Assembly: GCF_002019695.1 (NCBI RefSeq)
Contig: NZ_KV917376.1
Coordinates: 278,118 to 342,117, forward strand
Source: Evansella clarkii
GTDB taxonomy: Bacteria > Bacillota > Bacilli > Bacillales > Salisediminibacteriaceae
DNA: 64,000 bases
Reading direction: 5' to 3'
Below, piece by piece: positions 8,059 to 17,079 of the stretch (position 1 is the stretch's first letter; each line of letters begins with the position of its first letter). Both the position numbers and the translations under genes were made by a program. The notes beneath the pieces were generated by a model. The model saw nothing but the letters and a program-made list of their open reading frames with translations. It ran no database searches and was not told the DNA's origin.

Positions 8059-9534
8059 TTACTTTTTTATCGTAATTGTTTTAGCTTCTGAATAAAATTC
8101 AAAGCTGTGCCTTCCCCCTTCACGTCCGATTCCACTCGCTTTCGAACCTCCAAAAGGTGTGCGTAAATCTCGGACGTACCAGCAATTGACCCATAACAGT
8201 CCGGAATCGATGGAAGAAGTTACCCTGTGGGCTCTTCTTAAGTCATTTGTCCAGACCACTCCCGCAAGTCCGTAAATCGAATCATTCGCTATATTTATTG
8301 CTTCTTCTTCAGTTTTAAAAGGAATGATGACTGGAACAGGACCGAAGATTTCTTCCTGTGCTACCCGCATTTTATTGTCTACATCGTATAAAACAGTAGG
8401 CTTATAGAAATTTCCTTCTTCAATTCCTTGCGCTCTTTCTCCCCCGTAAGCAAGCTTTGCTCCTTCATCAAGTCCGATTTGAACATAATTATCTACAGTT
8501 TCCAGATGGCTTTTTGATACAAGAGCCCCCATATCCGTCTTCTCATCCATTGGATTGCCCACTTTTATTTGCTTGACGGCTGCTGTAAATTTATCAAGAA
8601 ACTTGTCGTAAATACTCTCTTGTACGAGAATCCGTGAGCCAGCCAGACATATTTCCCCCTGGTTGCGGAAAATTGCTTCTATGGATCCTTCTACCGCTTC
8701 ATCTAACTCAGCGTCTTCAAATACAATATTTGCAGATTTTCCACCAAGCTCTAAGGAGACTGGGATAAGGCTTTTTGCGGCGTTTTCCATCACTGTTTTA
8801 CCAGTTTCCGTTTCGCCGACAAATGATAAACGGCGAACGTTTGGATTTGTCGCCATTTCTGTTCCCACCACACCCCCAGGACCGGTAATTATATTTAATG
8901 CCCCGGGAGGGAGACCCGCTTCATTAGCTATTTCCCCTAATTTAACGGCACTTAATGGCGTGTAGGATGCTGGCTTCACAACAACTGTATTCCCGGCAGC
9001 AAGCGCGGCGGAAGCTTTCCATGTCATCTGCATGAACGGTAAATTCCAGGGAATAATGAGACTCGTAACCCCGGCCGGCGCATACTGAGAAAATGACATA
9101 AATTTACTCATGTCATAATGTTCCTGAGTCATATATTTGGCCAATTCTGCGAAAAATCTGAAATTGGAAGCCGCCCTTGGGATATCAAAATCTCTGCTTT
9201 CCCTAATCGGCTTTCCAACATCCATTGTTTCAATATAAGCAAGCTCATCCACCTTCTCAAGAATCAGGTCGGACATTCTGCATAAAATTTCGGATCTTTC
9301 TTCAACCGGCATTTTACTCCATACACCGCTTTTAAATGTCCTTTGAGCCGCGTCAATTGCCCGCTTCGTATCAACTTCATCTGCACTGGCTACCTGCGCC
9401 AGTACTTGATTGTTTGCCGGATTAATAGTTTCAAATGTTCTTTCGGAATGAGCATCCACATATTCCCCGTCTATAAATAGTTTTGCATCTTGTAAACGCT
9501 TTTGATTAGAAATTAATTCCTTCGCCACCGTCAT
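8059..9534 (-). CDS. 2-aminomuconate semialdehyde / 2-hydroxymuconate semialdehyde dehydrogenase
   Basis: This 491-residue NAD-dependent aldehyde dehydrogenase shows Asn164 in IIPWNLP, Glu262 in LELGGKS and catalytic Cys296 in NQGEICLAGS. The C-terminus (GIGREGGRHSFEFYSEAK) is typical of hydroxymuconate/aminomuconate semialdehyde dehydrogenases such as DmpC, XylG and NbaE. In this operon it should oxidise 2-aminomuconate 6-semialdehyde, the product of the decarboxylase at 9999-11018. The other aldehyde dehydrogenase of the window (18206-19702) lacks this C-terminal signature. Confidence 0.88.
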   Translation of the reverse strand: MTVAKELISNQKRLQDAKLFIDGEYVDAHSERTFETINPANNQVLAQVASADEVDTKRAIDAAQRTFKSGVWSKMPVEERSEILCRMSDLILEKVDELAYIETMDVGKPIRESRDFDIPRAASNFRFFAELAKYMTQEHYDMSKFMSFSQYAPAGVTSLIIPWNLPFMQMTWKASAALAAGNTVVVKPASYTPLSAVKLGEIANEAGLPPGALNIITGPGGVVGTEMATNPNVRRLSFVGETETGKTVMENAAKSLIPVSLELGGKSANIVFEDAELDEAVEGSIEAIFRNQGEICLAGSRILVQESIYDKFLDKFTAAVKQIKVGNPMDEKTDMGALVSKSHLETVDNYVQIGLDEGAKLAYGGERAQGIEEGNFYKPTVLYDVDNKMRVAQEEIFGPVPVIIPFKTEEEAINIANDSIYGLAGVVWTNDLRRAHRVTSSIDSGLLWVNCWYVRDLRTPFGGSKASGIGREGGRHSFEFYSEAKTITIKK

Positions 9535-9540
9535 TCCCCC

Positions 9541-10002
9541 TTAGTCTTCAACTTCAACGATTATTTCTATTTCAATCGCTGTGTTATTCGGCAGTTGAGC
9601 CATACCTACTGCTGAGCGTCCATGCTTCCCCTTTTCGCCGAATACCTCGCCTAACAGATCCGAGGCGCCATTTGCCACAGCCGGCTGCTCCGTAAAATCT
9701 TCAGTGGAATTTACCATAACAAGGAGTTTCACAAATTTATTTACCTTGCTTAAGTCTCCTAATTCATTTTTGACTACAGCCAACAGGTTCAGCATCGATT
9801 GCCGGGCTGCTAAATAACCATCTTCGGTTGTCAGTTCACGTCCCAGTTTGCCGTGATACTGATCAACACCTTGCCCTGCTGTAAACAGCAGGTTTCCCGT
9901 CCGCACACAACTTATATAATTACCGACGGCAGGACGCAGCTCAGGGAGTTTCAGCCCAAGTTCCTCCAGCTTATCTTCCGGGCTTTTCACTTGACTATTC
10001 AC
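9541..10002 (-). CDS. RidA/YjgF-family protein, probable 2-aminomuconate deaminase
   Basis: A 153-residue RidA-fold protein (TAGQGVD near residue 42, RSAVGMAQLPNNTAIEIE near the end, with the conserved Arg). It sits between the ACMS decarboxylase (4-nt overlap) and the aminomuconate semialdehyde dehydrogenase. RidA-fold enzymes act as 2-aminomuconate deaminase in 2-nitrobenzoate (nbaF) and aminophenol pathways, and this is the step that position requires: 2-aminomuconate plus water gives 4-oxalocrotonate and ammonia. A general enamine-detoxifying RidA role is the alternative, less likely inside this operon. Confidence 0.8.
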   Translation of the reverse strand: MNSQVKSPEDKLEELGLKLPELRPAVGNYISCVRTGNLLFTAGQGVDQYHGKLGRELTTEDGYLAARQSMLNLLAVVKNELGDLSKVNKFVKLLVMVNSTEDFTEQPAVANGASDLLGEVFGEKGKHGRSAVGMAQLPNNTAIEIEIIVEVED

Positions 10003-11018
10003 TTGCCAATCACTTCCCTCACATCAACATTTAAGAATTCCAATGCATTCATCCCTAATATTCTTTTTTTGACACTGTCCGAGAGTTCCACTGTTTCATC
10101 AACAACTTTTCCAGGCGGAATTTCTCTTAACAGGAATGGATAATCTGATCCCATCACAATTTTTTCATAGCCAAAGCGTTCGATTAAGTAGTTTAAATTT
10201 TGCGGATCATAATTTAATGAATCAAAGTAAAAGTTCTTCGCATAGTAGCTTGGAAGTTCGCTCGTTTTCCGAAGATGCGGCCAAACTTTCCAGCCTTGAT
10301 CCAATCTCGGCAAAATGTAAGGGAATGAACCTCCCCCGTGGGCAAAACATACCTTGAGATTCGGGAACTGCTCTATAACCGCCCCGCATATCAGACTGGC
10401 GGCGGCAAGTGCCGTTTCACTTGGCATACCGACCGTATACATGAAATTATGACGGGGCATTCTTTCCCTGCCCAAAGTTTCCCATGGATGAACAAACAGA
10501 GGTACCTGCCATTCTTCCGCTTTTCTGAAAAACTCGGTAAATGCAGGATCATCCAGGTTTTTCCCATTTATATTCGTTCCGATTTCAATTCCCTTTAAAC
10601 CAAGCTCTTTTACGCATCTTTCCATTTCACGAATCGAAACATCCACGTCCTGAAGCGGAACAGTCCCAAGCCCGATAAATCTATCCGGATTATGTTTAAC
10701 GGTTTCGGCAATAAAATCATTCTGAATTTTAGCCATTTCTTCGGCCGCTTCTGGTTTCGCCCAATAAGAGAAAGTCACAGGAATGGGCGACAACACTTGA
10801 ATGTCGACGCCTTCCCTGTCCATATCCTCAATCCTTTTTTCCGGACTCCATACCTGATCCGTTACCTCACGGAACACTTTTCCATCAACCATAATGTTTG
10901 CTCCGCATGAACATGTTTTTTCCAGTGTAGGCCAGCGTCCTCCCCCATACTTTTCTGCAAAATCAGGAAGGCTTTCAGGAATAATATGAGTATGGAAATC
11001 TACTCTTACATCCTTCAT
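9999..11018 (-). CDS. 2-amino-3-carboxymuconate-6-semialdehyde decarboxylase (ACMSD)
   Basis: This 339-residue amidohydrolase-fold decarboxylase has the zinc motif HTH at residues 9-11, a third ligand His177 (FVHPWE), His227 (FAHGGG) and the metal Asp292 in MGSDYPF, all characteristic of ACMSD. It removes CO2 from the ring-cleavage product of 3-hydroxyanthranilate, giving 2-aminomuconate 6-semialdehyde and diverting the intermediate from quinolinate formation. It overlaps the dioxygenase gene by 4 nt and the RidA gene by 4 nt, so the enzymes are translationally coupled. Confidence 0.95.
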   Translation of the reverse strand: MKDVRVDFHTHIIPESLPDFAEKYGGGRWPTLEKTCSCGANIMVDGKVFREVTDQVWSPEKRIEDMDREGVDIQVLSPIPVTFSYWAKPEAAEEMAKIQNDFIAETVKHNPDRFIGLGTVPLQDVDVSIREMERCVKELGLKGIEIGTNINGKNLDDPAFTEFFRKAEEWQVPLFVHPWETLGRERMPRHNFMYTVGMPSETALAAASLICGAVIEQFPNLKVCFAHGGGSFPYILPRLDQGWKVWPHLRKTSELPSYYAKNFYFDSLNYDPQNLNYLIERFGYEKIVMGSDYPFLLREIPPGKVVDETVELSDSVKKRILGMNALEFLNVDVREVIGK

Positions 11019-11563
11019 TTAACTTCCTCCGGGGTCCATTCTTTGACTTCTTCAGGCATAACATGGCCGCAGTGATCGCAAGTTCTCAAATCTTTGCTGG
11101 CATTAAATTGATTAATCGCTTCCTTTAATTGTGTCGCAATATCTGTGAGCTCCAATGTGACACGGTGCATTTCATGGTTACAGTTATCGCAATACCACAC
11201 CATGTGCTCCTTAATTCCCTCACCTCTAGGCTCTTCTATAACCATTCCAATCGTATCGGCAATCCTGTGAGGGGAATGCGGCACATTAGCCGGGAGCATG
11301 AAAACTTCTCCTTCTTTAACAGTTACGACTTCCCGTTCTCCCTCATCGTTAATGATTTCAACAAAGCAGTCGCCTTTAATCTGGTAGAAAAACTCTTCTG
11401 CCGGGCTGATATGAAAATCGCGGCGTTTGTTAGGACCGCCTACCATCATGACAATCATGTTTGATCCTGGGAACATTTCCTTATTATTTACCGGCGGCTG
11501 AAGCCTGTCCTCATTCTCCTTAATCCAGCCTTGTAAACTAACTGCATTAAATTCTCTAGCCAT
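11015..11563 (-). CDS. nbaC: 3-hydroxyanthranilate 3,4-dioxygenase
   Basis: About 182 residues, a cupin-fold extradiol dioxygenase. The iron ligands His51, Glu57 and His96 are visible (DFHISPAEE; NVPHSP), with substrate-contacting Arg47. The C-terminus carries two CxxC pairs (Cys125/128 and Cys162/165), the rubredoxin-like iron site found in bacterial but not animal enzymes. It opens 3-hydroxyanthranilate to 2-amino-3-carboxymuconate semialdehyde, the substrate of the next gene. I used the ATG at 11563 (MAREFNAV) because GGAGGT lies 7 nt upstream. Confidence 0.95.
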   Translation of the reverse strand: MAREFNAVSLQGWIKENEDRLQPPVNNKEMFPGSNMIVMMVGGPNKRRDFHISPAEEFFYQIKGDCFVEIINDEGEREVVTVKEGEVFMLPANVPHSPHRIADTIGMVIEEPRGEGIKEHMVWYCDNCNHEMHRVTLELTDIATQLKEAINQFNASKDLRTCDHCGHVMPEEVKEWTPEEVK

Positions 11564-11587
11564 TTCTATTACCTCCAATTTTATTTT

Positions 11588-12106
11588 TTACAGAAGAGGG
11601 ATTGCCTGTTCCATCTTCCCTTCTGAAATCAACTGTCTAATCCGCGTAGACGAAATCCGTTCACCGTCTGCACAGCATACCGGGCGGATCGTCTCCACCT
11701 TAAAATAATCTCTCAGCATATTTACATCTCCCGCCCTTTTATAACCAAACTTAAAGTCTTCACCAACGATAATATGGCGGGGGTTCATGTTTTTTAATTC
11801 ACAGATAAAGGAAAAGGCGGATCTGTTTAAATACTCCCTATTGAACTTAGCAACAACTACGTAATCGACTCCAAGCTCCCTTATTTTCTCAATCTTTTCT
11901 TCATAAGGAAGAAGAATCCGGGCCTGTTGAAAATAAACACGCGGCGAGGGAGAGAAGGTATAGATCACACTCGGAACACTAAGCTTTGCTGCTCTTTCGA
12001 CCGTACACCTTATTACTTCCTGATGTCCTTTATGAATTCCGTCAAAGGCGCCGATCGCCATTGCAGACCCTTCAAGCTTAAAATTGTGAGAATGATGGAC
12101 TTGCAC
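11588..12106 (-). CDS. Stand-alone FAD synthetase (RibF N-terminal domain only)
   Basis: The 172-residue product is the nucleotidyltransferase half of RibF-type riboflavin kinase/FAD synthetases: AIGAFDGIHKGHQ (ATP-binding HxGH) near residue 18, VGEDFKFGYKRAGD near residue 118 and SSTRIRQLISEG near residue 150. The C-terminal riboflavin kinase domain is absent, so it should adenylate FMN to FAD but not phosphorylate riboflavin. It lies directly after the HpaB-type monooxygenase gene, which uses FADH2. As I recall, an FAD synthetase was reported as a functional part of the anthranilate hydroxylase of Geobacillus thermodenitrificans NG80-2; the same arrangement here supports that activity. Confidence 0.87.
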   Translation of the reverse strand: MQVHHSHNFKLEGSAMAIGAFDGIHKGHQEVIRCTVERAAKLSVPSVIYTFSPSPRVYFQQARILLPYEEKIEKIRELGVDYVVVAKFNREYLNRSAFSFICELKNMNPRHIIVGEDFKFGYKRAGDVNMLRDYFKVETIRPVCCADGERISSTRIRQLISEGKMEQAIPLL

Positions 12107-12153
12107 GATTTTCCCTCCCCTTTAACAAGAATGAACAATTCTCGTTTACTGTT

Positions 12154-13641
12154 TCAGGCTTTTAACTTGCTTTCATCAGCTAATTCAATGCCTTCTTCAA
12201 GCGCTCTTTCCACACGCGGATAAGTTGGGTTCTTACCTTTATGCACTTTGTAAAAAACGGCCATTTTTCTTACCGGGTCTCCTGAATAGTAACGTTCATA
12301 CTGAACAAGTCTCTGCCCGAACGCTTCTCCGCATAAATCCCATGCCAGCTTGAACAGGCGCACTCTTCTTTCTGAAGTAACATCCGTTCTTCCTACATAA
12401 TACTTTGTCATTTCGTCTGCAATAGCAGGGTTATTGAAATCGGCTTCTGTCGGCGACATTAAGAGGCCTCCCGCTCCAATAGTCTGAAGAATCTGAATCG
12501 CCCTTGGATAAGCGTGGGGCATTAATCCACGAATAGTTTCTAACGGAACTAAATTCGGTCTGACTTCGCCTGTTTCTGTTACTTCATATTCTCTCTCTGC
12601 AGTCCTGACTAAAGCGCGGATTGTCTCTGCCGATTGAATCAGCTCAGACAGCTGGTTCTGCACATTCAGATAACCATCTACACCAATAGAATCTGCTACG
12701 GAACAAGCTACATCAGCAACAAATGAAATTTTTGCCAAAGCTCTCACTGCTGATTGATGGGAAGGCTGCTGATTAACACCGGTTCCTGCATAAAGTTTAT
12801 TCCCGGCTTCCGCATTTTGATTAATAAATACACGTTCCCAAGGGACTAACACATCTTTAAATACCAGCAGTGCATCTGCCTCTTCAAATCTGGAGGCTAA
12901 CGGATGATCCCAAGTAGAACGTTCTCCCGATTGTGCTTGTTCCCGGCAGTAAAGGCTGAGTCCCGGCGTATCAATCGGCAGAGCAAACGAAATCGCATAT
13001 TTATCATCTCCCGGAGCAAAACCAGGATAAGAATAAACGATAACTTCGTCTGTGATTGGCGCTAATGTGGCAAGCATCTTTGCTCCCCGAACAATGAGCC
13101 CGTCTTCTGTTTCTTTCACGACGCCCAGGTGAGTGAATTCATCCTGCTGGCCATGAGACGATTGGCTCCGGTCATTCTGGGGATTGACAATTGCATGTGT
13201 TAAGAAAAGATCATTATCTCTGACATGTTTATAATAATTTATTATGTTGTCTCCGTACTGCTCTCCATATTGTCTAAAGAACCCGTCATTTGCAGCCATA
13301 CCGGTGACAACAGTGTTTAAGAAATCAGGTGTTCTTCCCATTAAACCAAAAGTAGATTCTGCCCAGACTTCGAACAGACGCCTGCGCATTTGTAAATGTT
13401 CCGGTTTTGTCGGGTTGAGAAATGAATTATTTATCCTTTGACCTGTTTCTTCGTCAATATGTGTAATTTCATCCTGGTATTCCGGATCATGCTGCATATC
13501 ATATAATTTTGCTATTTCTTTAACTGGCTGTGCGAAATACGGGTGATCCACCACATTTTCTATTTTCTCGCCACCAAGCCACACATCTGGTTTTTGTTTT
13601 CTGATTGCTTGAATATATTGTTCTCCTGTTCTGATACTCAT
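12154..13641 (-). CDS. HpaB-type FADH2-dependent monooxygenase, probable anthranilate 3-monooxygenase
   Basis: A 495-residue protein of the 4-hydroxyphenylacetate 3-hydroxylase oxygenase family. Family features include the N-terminal [19 protein letters not shown], the flavin-region stretch around [18 protein letters not shown], and the later LVPWERVFI. The substrate is inferred from context: it heads an operon whose next catabolic enzyme is 3-hydroxyanthranilate dioxygenase, so ortho-hydroxylation of anthranilate is the missing step. It needs reduced FAD; an FAD synthetase gene follows at once, and an FMN reductase is encoded at 26292-26864. Start ATG has AAGGAGG upstream. Hydroxylation of 4-hydroxyphenylacetate or a phenol is the alternative. 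Confidence 0.85.
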   Translation of the reverse strand: MSIRTGEQYIQAIRKQKPDVWLGGEKIENVVDHPYFAQPVKEIAKLYDMQHDPEYQDEITHIDEETGQRINNSFLNPTKPEHLQMRRRLFEVWAESTFGLMGRTPDFLNTVVTGMAANDGFFRQYGEQYGDNIINYYKHVRDNDLFLTHAIVNPQNDRSQSSHGQQDEFTHLGVVKETEDGLIVRGAKMLATLAPITDEVIVYSYPGFAPGDDKYAISFALPIDTPGLSLYCREQAQSGERSTWDHPLASRFEEADALLVFKDVLVPWERVFINQNAEAGNKLYAGTGVNQQPSHQSAVRALAKISFVADVACSVADSIGVDGYLNVQNQLSELIQSAETIRALVRTAEREYEVTETGEVRPNLVPLETIRGLMPHAYPRAIQILQTIGAGGLLMSPTEADFNNPAIADEMTKYYVGRTDVTSERRVRLFKLAWDLCGEAFGQRLVQYERYYSGDPVRKMAVFYKVHKGKNPTYPRVERALEEGIELADESKLKA

Positions 13642-13837
13642 TTAATAAATTCCTCCTTTGTCCTCTTACTGAGTGTTATTATTAGCTCTTGAAAATTTTT
13701 CTTTATAAAGCAACAGACTGTCATTTTTCCGCCCGATACCACTTCCGGTTTAAAAAGAAAGTTAATCTTTTACACTGCGGATCCAATGAAGCAGATGTAA
13801 ATTTGTTAAGGTTATTCCTCTTCAGCTACCATCCCCA

Positions 13838-13906
13838 TCATTCCAAGTCACCACTGTGATAAGGGGGCAAATGATCCAAGCATTCTCTTAGCACCTTTAC
13901 ATACAT
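13838..13906 (-). CDS. 22-codon ORF in the leader of the anthranilate operon
   Basis: The frame encodes MYVKVLRECLDHLPPYHSGD plus LE. Its ATG is preceded by AAGGAGG with a 7-nt spacer, as strong a ribosome-binding site as any in this region. It starts about 25 nt after the predicted transcription start and ends about 200 nt before the monooxygenase gene. It could be a leader peptide affecting translation or transcription of the operon, or the N-terminal stub of a lost gene (the PPYHSGD stretch is vaguely cupin-like). No Rho-independent attenuator hairpin is visible downstream. Confidence 0.45.
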   Translation of the reverse strand: MYVKVLRECLDHLPPYHSGDLE

Positions 13907-13937
13907 TTATTAACCTCCTTCATTTTCTACTATTTAC

Positions 13938-13966
13938 ACTATAGTGAAAGCGTTATCATTCCTCAA
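13938..13966 (-). promoter_or_regulatory. Predicted sigma-A promoter of the anthranilate operon with an embedded cre box
   Basis: On the minus strand TTGAGG (13961-13966) and TATAGT (13938-13943) are separated by exactly 17 bp. The spacer contains a cre box reading TGATAACGCTTTCA (13945-13958), a full match to the CcpA consensus in either orientation. A CcpA complex bound here would block RNA polymerase, giving glucose repression of anthranilate degradation. Confidence 0.7.
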
Positions 13967-13973
13967 CGTGACT

Positions 13974-13990
13974 ATCTCATAATATGAGAT
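13974..13990. promoter_or_regulatory. Palindromic operator candidate upstream of the anthranilate promoter
   Basis: ATCTCATAATATGAGAT is a perfect inverted repeat (8-bp arms around one base), centred about 51 bp upstream of the predicted start site and just outside the -35 box; further TGAGA/TCTCA half-sites follow it. An activator site is the natural reading. The 17-bp odd spacing does not fit the Crp/Fnr geometry seen at 21581, so a different regulator, perhaps the IclR protein at 23104-23859, may use it. Confidence 0.5.
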
Positions 13991-14102
13991 TTAATTAAAT
14001 TTTCTCAAATTTTTGAATTTACTTTTTTATATGAAAGGAAATATAGTATTAATAAGTGACTAACAGGAGGGGGGGCCGCACTTTCTATAAGCTATTCAAA
14101 AA

Positions 14103-14145
14103 AATAAAACAGATTAAGTCCTTGTGCGACTTAATCTGTTTTATT
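14103..14145 (-). terminator. Strong Rho-independent terminator of the feeder operon
   Basis: An 18-bp perfect stem (14103-14120 with 14128-14145) and a 7-nt loop is followed on the minus strand by a T run. It lies about 105 nt after the cyclase-family gene and closes the ThDP-ALDH-TRAP-hydrolase operon. The rest of 13991-14102 shows nothing recognisable. Confidence 0.92.
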
Positions 14146-14249
14146 TAGTATAATTTTTTGGTTTTACAGGCTATTTTATAGTCTCTGTCCCCAGCAGCCC
14201 ACGCTGTAATGAAACCGAGTTCTTCTAAGATTTTCGAGAATTTTAAGGC

Positions 14250-15041
14250 TTATTTTTCCACCAGAGCCATTACCCGCGCAGGGCTTCCACTTCCACCTTC
14301 TATTTTTAAAGGACTCGCTATTACTATTGACCCTCTTGGAGGAAGCTTATCTAAATTTGTCAGGGAAGCTAAACCGTATTTATTTGCTCCATGCAGGAAG
14401 TAATGATTCGGAAAAGGCGGATCAAATGCAGCTGCTAATCCAGCATCCGTACCTACTGTTTCAACACCCACGCCGAGAATATTTTTCTCATTGGCCAAAA
14501 ATTTCGCCGCTTCCACGGTCGTCCCAGGTGTGTGAGGATGGCCGTCCTCTCCCACATTAAAAAACTTCTCATGATCATCGTTATACCTGGCCCAGCCTGT
14601 ATAAATCAGCACCCAGGAATGATCTGGAATTTCTCCGTATTTCGCTTCGAATGCTTCAATATCCTCAATCTTGAGACAGTAATCCGGATCTGCCTCGCAC
14701 TTATCTGCTATATCAATAACACAACCTTCGCCAATCAGCTTTTTTGCCGGAATCTCATCAACGTGTTGGTAGTCCTTCCCGGATATCCAGTGCACCGGCG
14801 CGTCGAAATGAGTTCCGCAATGTTCTCCCATGGATATATTATTCCAGAAAAAGAAAGGGCCGTTATCGTCATACTTTGATATTTGTTCCTTTTTGAAGCC
14901 TTTCGTATCAACAAATGGATCGGGCAGAGAGATTATGGGAGTTTCTTCATTCAATACGTGCGTCAAATCCACCACTTCAATTGAGTTGTCCCTTAACTTA
15001 TTCACCACATCTGTTAATACGTTTTGGTTTAAAGATTTCAT
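14250..15041 (-). CDS. Cyclase-family metal hydrolase, probable isatin hydrolase (alternatively arylformamidase)
   Basis: The 263-residue protein has the metal-binding motif HCGTHFDAPVH (His74, His78, Asp80, His84) of the cyclase / kynurenine formamidase / isatin hydrolase family. Bacterial KynB proteins are about 210 residues; at 263, with the extended C-terminal LKIEGGSGSPARV block, this one is closer to isatin hydrolase. Isatin hydrolase opens the lactam of isatin to isatinate (2-aminophenylglyoxylate). The same operon encodes a ThDP decarboxylase and an aldehyde dehydrogenase that could carry isatinate to anthranilate, and no tryptophan dioxygenase is seen here. The substrate is inference. 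Confidence 0.72.
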   Translation of the reverse strand: MKSLNQNVLTDVVNKLRDNSIEVVDLTHVLNEETPIISLPDPFVDTKGFKKEQISKYDDNGPFFFWNNISMGEHCGTHFDAPVHWISGKDYQHVDEIPAKKLIGEGCVIDIADKCEADPDYCLKIEDIEAFEAKYGEIPDHSWVLIYTGWARYNDDHEKFFNVGEDGHPHTPGTTVEAAKFLANEKNILGVGVETVGTDAGLAAAFDPPFPNHYFLHGANKYGLASLTNLDKLPPRGSIVIASPLKIEGGSGSPARVMALVEK

Positions 15042-15081
15042 TATACTTCTCCTCTCCGTCTAATAGAATTTCACTGATTTT

Positions 15082-16398
15082 TTACGTATGCATAATTTGT
15101 GGAAGCCAAGTCGCTATGGACGGTACCATCATAACGATTGCCAAAAGTACAAATAGAAGAATGATGAAAGGCGTAGAAGCTCTGTAAATTTCCATCATTG
15201 TCGTACCTTCTGGAGCAACCCCTTTCATAACAAACAATCCCAGACCAAAAGGTGGGGTTATTTGACCAATTTCAATAGCGATTAACAGTAATACAGCAAA
15301 CCATAACAAATTAACATCCAGCACTTCTGCCAACGGGAAATAAATTGGGACAGATACCATCATTATTGAAAGTGATTCCATAAACATGCCCAGAAACACA
15401 ATAATAAGCAACATCATAATGACAATCGCAATAGATGGCAGTTCAAACGAGCTGACAAGAGCCACCAGATTACTTGCTATACCTGTAAAAGACAAAATTT
15501 GGCTGAATGCAATAGACCCAGCTACTATCATTAAAATCATTGCTGTCAGCTTTAACGTACCTGCCAATGATTTAATTAGAATTTTCAGATTCATTTGCCT
15601 GTATACGGCCGCTAATATAAAACTGCCCAGCGCACCCATTGCAGCCGCTTCTGTCGGTGAAGCAATCCCTAAAAAGATGGAACCGATAACTAAAAGTATA
15701 ATAATACTAAGTGGAAGAATATACATCATCGTATCTTTCAGTCTTTCAGGCATAGATACAGGAGCAACAGTATATCTTGGTGTGAAATCAGGACGGAGTT
15801 TAACTATTGTAATGATATAAACTATAAACAACAATGCCATGACCAATCCCGGCACAATAATCGCTATTAAGAATTGTCCAACTGAAATTTTTCCCAGTGA
15901 AGCAAGTAACACACCTAATGCGCTAGGTGGTATCATGACAGCCAGTCCCCCGCTTGCTAATATAGGGCCAATCGACATTCTTCGGTCGTATTTTTTCTTT
16001 TCCATTTCCGGAACCAGTGTTGAACCAAGCATAGCCGTGGTTGCCATTGTTGAGGCTGTTAAAGTTGATAATAAAGTTCCCCCGCTTACCGCCAGCAGAC
16101 TTAATCTTCCAGGTATATTACCTAACCATTTGTCCAGCGTATTCAGCATTTTTGGTGCCACACCGGAATGGAACATAATTTCTCCCATTAAAATAAATAA
16201 TGGGATCGGAACAAGAGTAAAGGTTGTTAATGAACTTTCTATACTATTAACTAACAACTTTAAACCTTCTTCACCATTCCAGAAAATAAAGGTTGCAACA
16301 ATATTAACGATTAAAAAAGCAAATGCTACCGGAACTCTAATAAACATTAAGGTGAATAAACTTAGCAGTATGATGATCAATATAAGCCACCAATCCAT
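15082..16398 (-). CDS. TRAP transporter large permease, DctM family
   Basis: About 438 residues with 12-13 membrane segments and the DctM patterns PIPLFILMGEIMFHSGVAP (near residue 60) and a later GQITPPFGLGLFV. It is the ion-coupled translocating subunit of the carrier with the DctQ and DctP proteins encoded just upstream. I placed the start at 16398 (MDWWLILIIIL) because GAGGGGAG lies 6 nt before it; the frame extends 16 codons further but without such a site. The 158-nt gap after dctQ is unusually long for this kind of operon. Confidence 0.92.
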   Translation of the reverse strand: MDWWLILIIILLSLFTLMFIRVPVAFAFLIVNIVATFIFWNGEEGLKLLVNSIESSLTTFTLVPIPLFILMGEIMFHSGVAPKMLNTLDKWLGNIPGRLSLLAVSGGTLLSTLTASTMATTAMLGSTLVPEMEKKKYDRRMSIGPILASGGLAVMIPPSALGVLLASLGKISVGQFLIAIIVPGLVMALLFIVYIITIVKLRPDFTPRYTVAPVSMPERLKDTMMYILPLSIIILLVIGSIFLGIASPTEAAAMGALGSFILAAVYRQMNLKILIKSLAGTLKLTAMILMIVAGSIAFSQILSFTGIASNLVALVSSFELPSIAIVIMMLLIIVFLGMFMESLSIMMVSVPIYFPLAEVLDVNLLWFAVLLLIAIEIGQITPPFGLGLFVMKGVAPEGTTMMEIYRASTPFIILLFVLLAIVMMVPSIATWLPQIMHT

Positions 16399-16556
16399 AA
16401 TAACTCCCCTCGCTTGCAGTTTAGACCGCTGACTCCAAATCCGCAACGGTCTGCATGGAATGTTCAGTTTTGGAAAAAAGAGTATACAAGCACTTTAACA
16501 GATGAACGAAATTACAAGACTATTCCGAGCAAGCCACTTTCAGGAAGCCTCAACCT

Positions 16557-17048
16557 TTACAGTGCTGATTCATTAAAAGAATGAGTTAATGATCTGATAA
16601 ACTCCAGCAGCATCAAGAAAGAACCGACTGGAATAACGATATACACATAAAATTGAGGAGTTCTCAGCACTGTTGTACTGGTCACACTATTTGCCAGCAT
16701 GTCATATGTGACAAGTGAACTGTAATAAACCAATATGGCCATTGAGAGCACTCCAAGTATTGCTACAATGATTTTCAATATTTTAGAAGAGCCTTTACTT
16801 ATAATGTTATCAATCAGGTTAATAACAACATGGCCATGATTGCGTAAAAGCCAGGCTCCAGCCAAAAATGGAATATATAATAATAAATATTCATTATACT
16901 CTTGCACCCAGACAAAGGAGCGGCCTGTCATATTGCGCCTTATGATTTCTACTACGATGGTGATCATGGAAACAAAGATTAAGGTTCCGGCGATTATAGC
17001 TAACATATCTTCTATTTTTGTCAGACACTTACCAAGCCAGTTCATCAT
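16557..17048 (-). CDS. TRAP transporter small permease, DctQ family
   Basis: A 163-residue, four-helix membrane protein with the DctQ motif LLYIPFLAGAWLLRNHGHV (about residues 51-69), containing the conserved G-x-x-W-x-L-R. It sits between the binding-protein and large-permease genes. It shares little obvious similarity with the DctQ at 54-533, so the two carriers were acquired separately rather than by a recent duplication. Confidence 0.9.
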   Translation of the reverse strand: MMNWLGKCLTKIEDMLAIIAGTLIFVSMITIVVEIIRRNMTGRSFVWVQEYNEYLLLYIPFLAGAWLLRNHGHVVINLIDNIISKGSSKILKIIVAILGVLSMAILVYYSSLVTYDMLANSVTSTTVLRTPQFYVYIVIPVGSFLMLLEFIRSLTHSFNESAL

Positions 17049-17079
17049 ATTAAAGTCACCTTCAAACCCTCATTTATTC

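Noticed and set aside
14250-15041. Arylformamidase (KynB) of a tryptophan-kynurenine route
   Set aside because: Kept only as an alternative: the protein is about 50 residues longer than typical KynB, no tryptophan dioxygenase is present, and the co-transcribed ThDP decarboxylase and aldehyde dehydrogenase are not needed for kynurenine.
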